Shown: one piece after another, positions 4,329 to 5,600 of the stretch
Numbering within the stretch: the stretch's first letter is position 1
How the letters are laid out: every line of letters begins with the position of its first letter
DNA from: Anaerolineales bacterium
Lineage (GTDB): Bacteria > Chloroflexota > Anaerolineae > Epilineales > JAANWY01
Length of the DNA stretch: 5,600 bases
Direction: 5' to 3'
NCBI GenBank assembly: GCA_018263655.1
Contig: JAANWY010000302.1
Coordinates: 1 to 5,600, forward strand
Notes under the pieces: model-generated
What the model was told of the DNA's origin: nothing
Databases searched by the model: none
What the model saw: the letters and a program-made list of their open reading frames with translations, nothing else
Position numbers and translations under genes: made by a program

Positions 4329-5600
4329 ATGTATGACCCAATCCGACTCGAAGTCTTCAAACACTTGCTCTCCTCCGTCGCCGAAGAAATGGGCATGGTG
4401 CTGCGGCGCACCGGCTACTCGCCCAACATCAAGGAACGGCGAGATTTCTCGTGCGCCCTCTTCGACGCAGAAGGTCGCATGATCGCTCAGGCGGCCCACA
4501 TTCCGGTGCATCTGGGCGCGATGCCCATCTCGGTCCACGAAGCCGTGCAGGCCCTGAACTTCGCCCCCGGGGATGTTGTCATTCTGAATGACCCGTTCCA
4601 TGGCGGAACCCACCTGCCGGACATCACCCTTATCACCCCGATCTTTATTGGCAACGGGCTAGAGCAGCAGCTTTTCGGTTTCAGTGCCAATCGCGCTCAC
4701 CACTCGGATGTCGGTGGCATGGCGCCGGGCTCGATGCCGCTGTCCCAGGAGCTGTATCAGGAAGGCGTCATCATCCCGCCACTGAAATTGGCCGAAGCCG
4801 GCCACCTCAACCAGGGCCTGCTGGACCTGCTCCTCGCCAACGTCCGCACGCCGGAAGAGCGCGCCGGCGACCTGCGCGCCCAGATGGCGGCCAACCGCAA
4901 AGGCGCCGAGCGCATGCAGGAACTCGTCAGCAAGTACGGGCAAGACGACGTCGAGCATTACATGGCCGGCCTCCTCAGCTACGCCGAACGCATGACGCGG
5001 CGCCTCATCGCCGACCTGCCCGACGGCACCTACACCTTCCGCGATCAGATGGACGACGACGGCGTCGACCCCGAGCCGGCCGAGATCGCCGTCGCCATTA
5101 CCATCGCCGGCGACGAAGCCACCATCGACTTCACCGGCACGTCGCCCCAGCGCAAGGGCAGCATCAACGCCGTCTACGCCATTACTCTCTCGGCCACCTA
5201 CTACGTATTCAGGTCGCTCATCGGTCTGGATATTCCGTCCAATAGCGGCTGTCTGGAGCCGCTCTCCGTCATCGCGCCGGAGGGCACGTTGGTGAATGCG
5301 CGCCCGCCAGCCGCCGTGGCCGGTGGCAACGTCGAAACCTCGCAGCGCATCACCGACGTGCTGCTGGGCGCATTGGCTCAGGCGCGACCCGAGGGGGTGC
5401 CGGCGGCCAGCCAGGGCACCATGAACAACTTCACCGTCGGCGGCTGGGACCCGGAACACGAGCGGCCATACGCTTACTACGAGACCATCGGCGGCGGCAT
5501 GGGGGCTCGGCCCGGCAAGGACGGCGTCGACGCCATTCACACTCACATGACCAACACCATGAACACACCAATTGAGGCCTTGGAGTACACGTACCCGCTC
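4329..5600 (+). CDS. hyuB: HyuB-type subunit of hydantoinase/5-oxoprolinase, 3' end beyond window
   Basis: The open frame runs 424 codons from ATG 4329 to the last base of the window without a stop. HyuB proteins are usually about 510-600 aa, so roughly the last 100-170 residues are missing. It begins with the family pattern MYDPIRLEVFKHLLSSVAEE (1-20), then TGYSPNIKERRDFSCALFD (28-46) and HIPVHLGAMPISV (57-69). NDPFHGGTHLPD (87-98) and NRAHHSDVGGMAPGS (121-135) carry His and Asp residues likely to bind metal and substrate. DFTGTSPQ (267-274), GGNVETSQR (332-340) and YETIGGGMGARPGKDG (384-399) follow. With HyuA it forms the ATP-dependent hydrolase; this subunit is thought to complete ring opening of the phosphorylated substrate. 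It is separated from hyuA by about 970 bp, which is unusual. ATG 4329 is chosen because conservation starts there; the ribosome site is weak. Confidence 0.95.
   Translation, partial: MYDPIRLEVFKHLLSSVAEEMGMVLRRTGYSPNIKERRDFSCALFDAEGRMIAQAAHIPVHLGAMPISVHEAVQALNFAPGDVVILNDPFHGGTHLPDITLITPIFIGNGLEQQLFGFSANRAHHSDVGGMAPGSMPLSQELYQEGVIIPPLKLAEAGHLNQGLLDLLLANVRTPEERAGDLRAQMAANRKGAERMQELVSKYGQDDVEHYMAGLLSYAERMTRRLIADLPDGTYTFRDQMDDDGVDPEPAEIAVAITIAGDEATIDFTGTSPQRKGSINAVYAITLSATYYVFRSLIGLDIPSNSGCLEPLSVIAPEGTLVNARPPAAVAGGNVETSQRITDVLLGALAQARPEGVPAASQGTMNNFTVGGWDPEHERPYAYYETIGGGMGARPGKDGVDAIHTHMTNTMNTPIEALEYTYPL

Noticed and set aside
4659..5546. Long minus-strand ORF opposite hyuB
   Set aside because: The + strand has continuous hyuB homology through this stretch; the opposite frame shows only low-complexity Gly/Ala/Val/Asp composition.

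Overview
The window is GC-rich bacterial DNA built around an ATP-dependent 5-oxoprolinase/hydantoinase locus. On the + strand it holds a decayed VapC-type toxin, a full-length DUF1445/D-glutamate cyclase-like gene, a full-length hyuA-type gene and the first 424 codons of a hyuB-type gene that runs off the right edge. Between hyuA and hyuB, on the minus strand, sits a small cassette: a frameshifted DUF5678-like gene with a clear promoter and ribosome binding site, followed by a 27-codon remnant. The VapC style, the DUF5678-like protein and the short heptamer arrays at gene edges make me think of Chloroflexota (Anaerolineae or Caldilineae type). That is inference from family impressions; no marker gene is present.

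Layout. 2-90: nested inverted repeats that fold on paper into a gap-free three-way junction. 106-456: vapC remnant, visibly AT-richer than its neighbours. 446-1240: DUF1445 gene, starting at TTG inside the end of vapC behind a near-ideal Shine-Dalgarno. 1237-1308: heptamer array, perfect 19-bp inverted repeat and a competing 8-bp hairpin. 1315-3357: hyuA. 3338-3358: heptamer array spanning the hyuA stop. 3426-3460: intrinsic terminator for hyuA. 3472-3539: degenerate repeat and a hairpin without a T-tract. 3542-4098 (minus): DUF5678-like cassette. 4099-4328: divergent intergenic region with promoter-like sequences in both directions. 4329-5600: hyuB, 3' end missing.

How the genes may work together. 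DUF1445 proteins are related to D-glutamate cyclase, which makes 5-oxoproline from D-glutamate; HyuA/HyuB-type subunits hydrolyse 5-oxoproline or related cyclic amides with ATP. The set therefore looks like a module for 5-oxoproline or D-glutamate salvage. HyuA and hyuB are usually adjacent; here they are split by about 970 bp with a terminator, an antisense cassette and a separate candidate promoter, so the two subunits are probably transcribed independently.

The most unusual non-coding signals are the three-way-junction palindrome at the left edge and four separate 21-bp arrays (three 7-bp units each, four different sequences). Three arrays lie exactly at gene edges and one is in frame inside hyuA.
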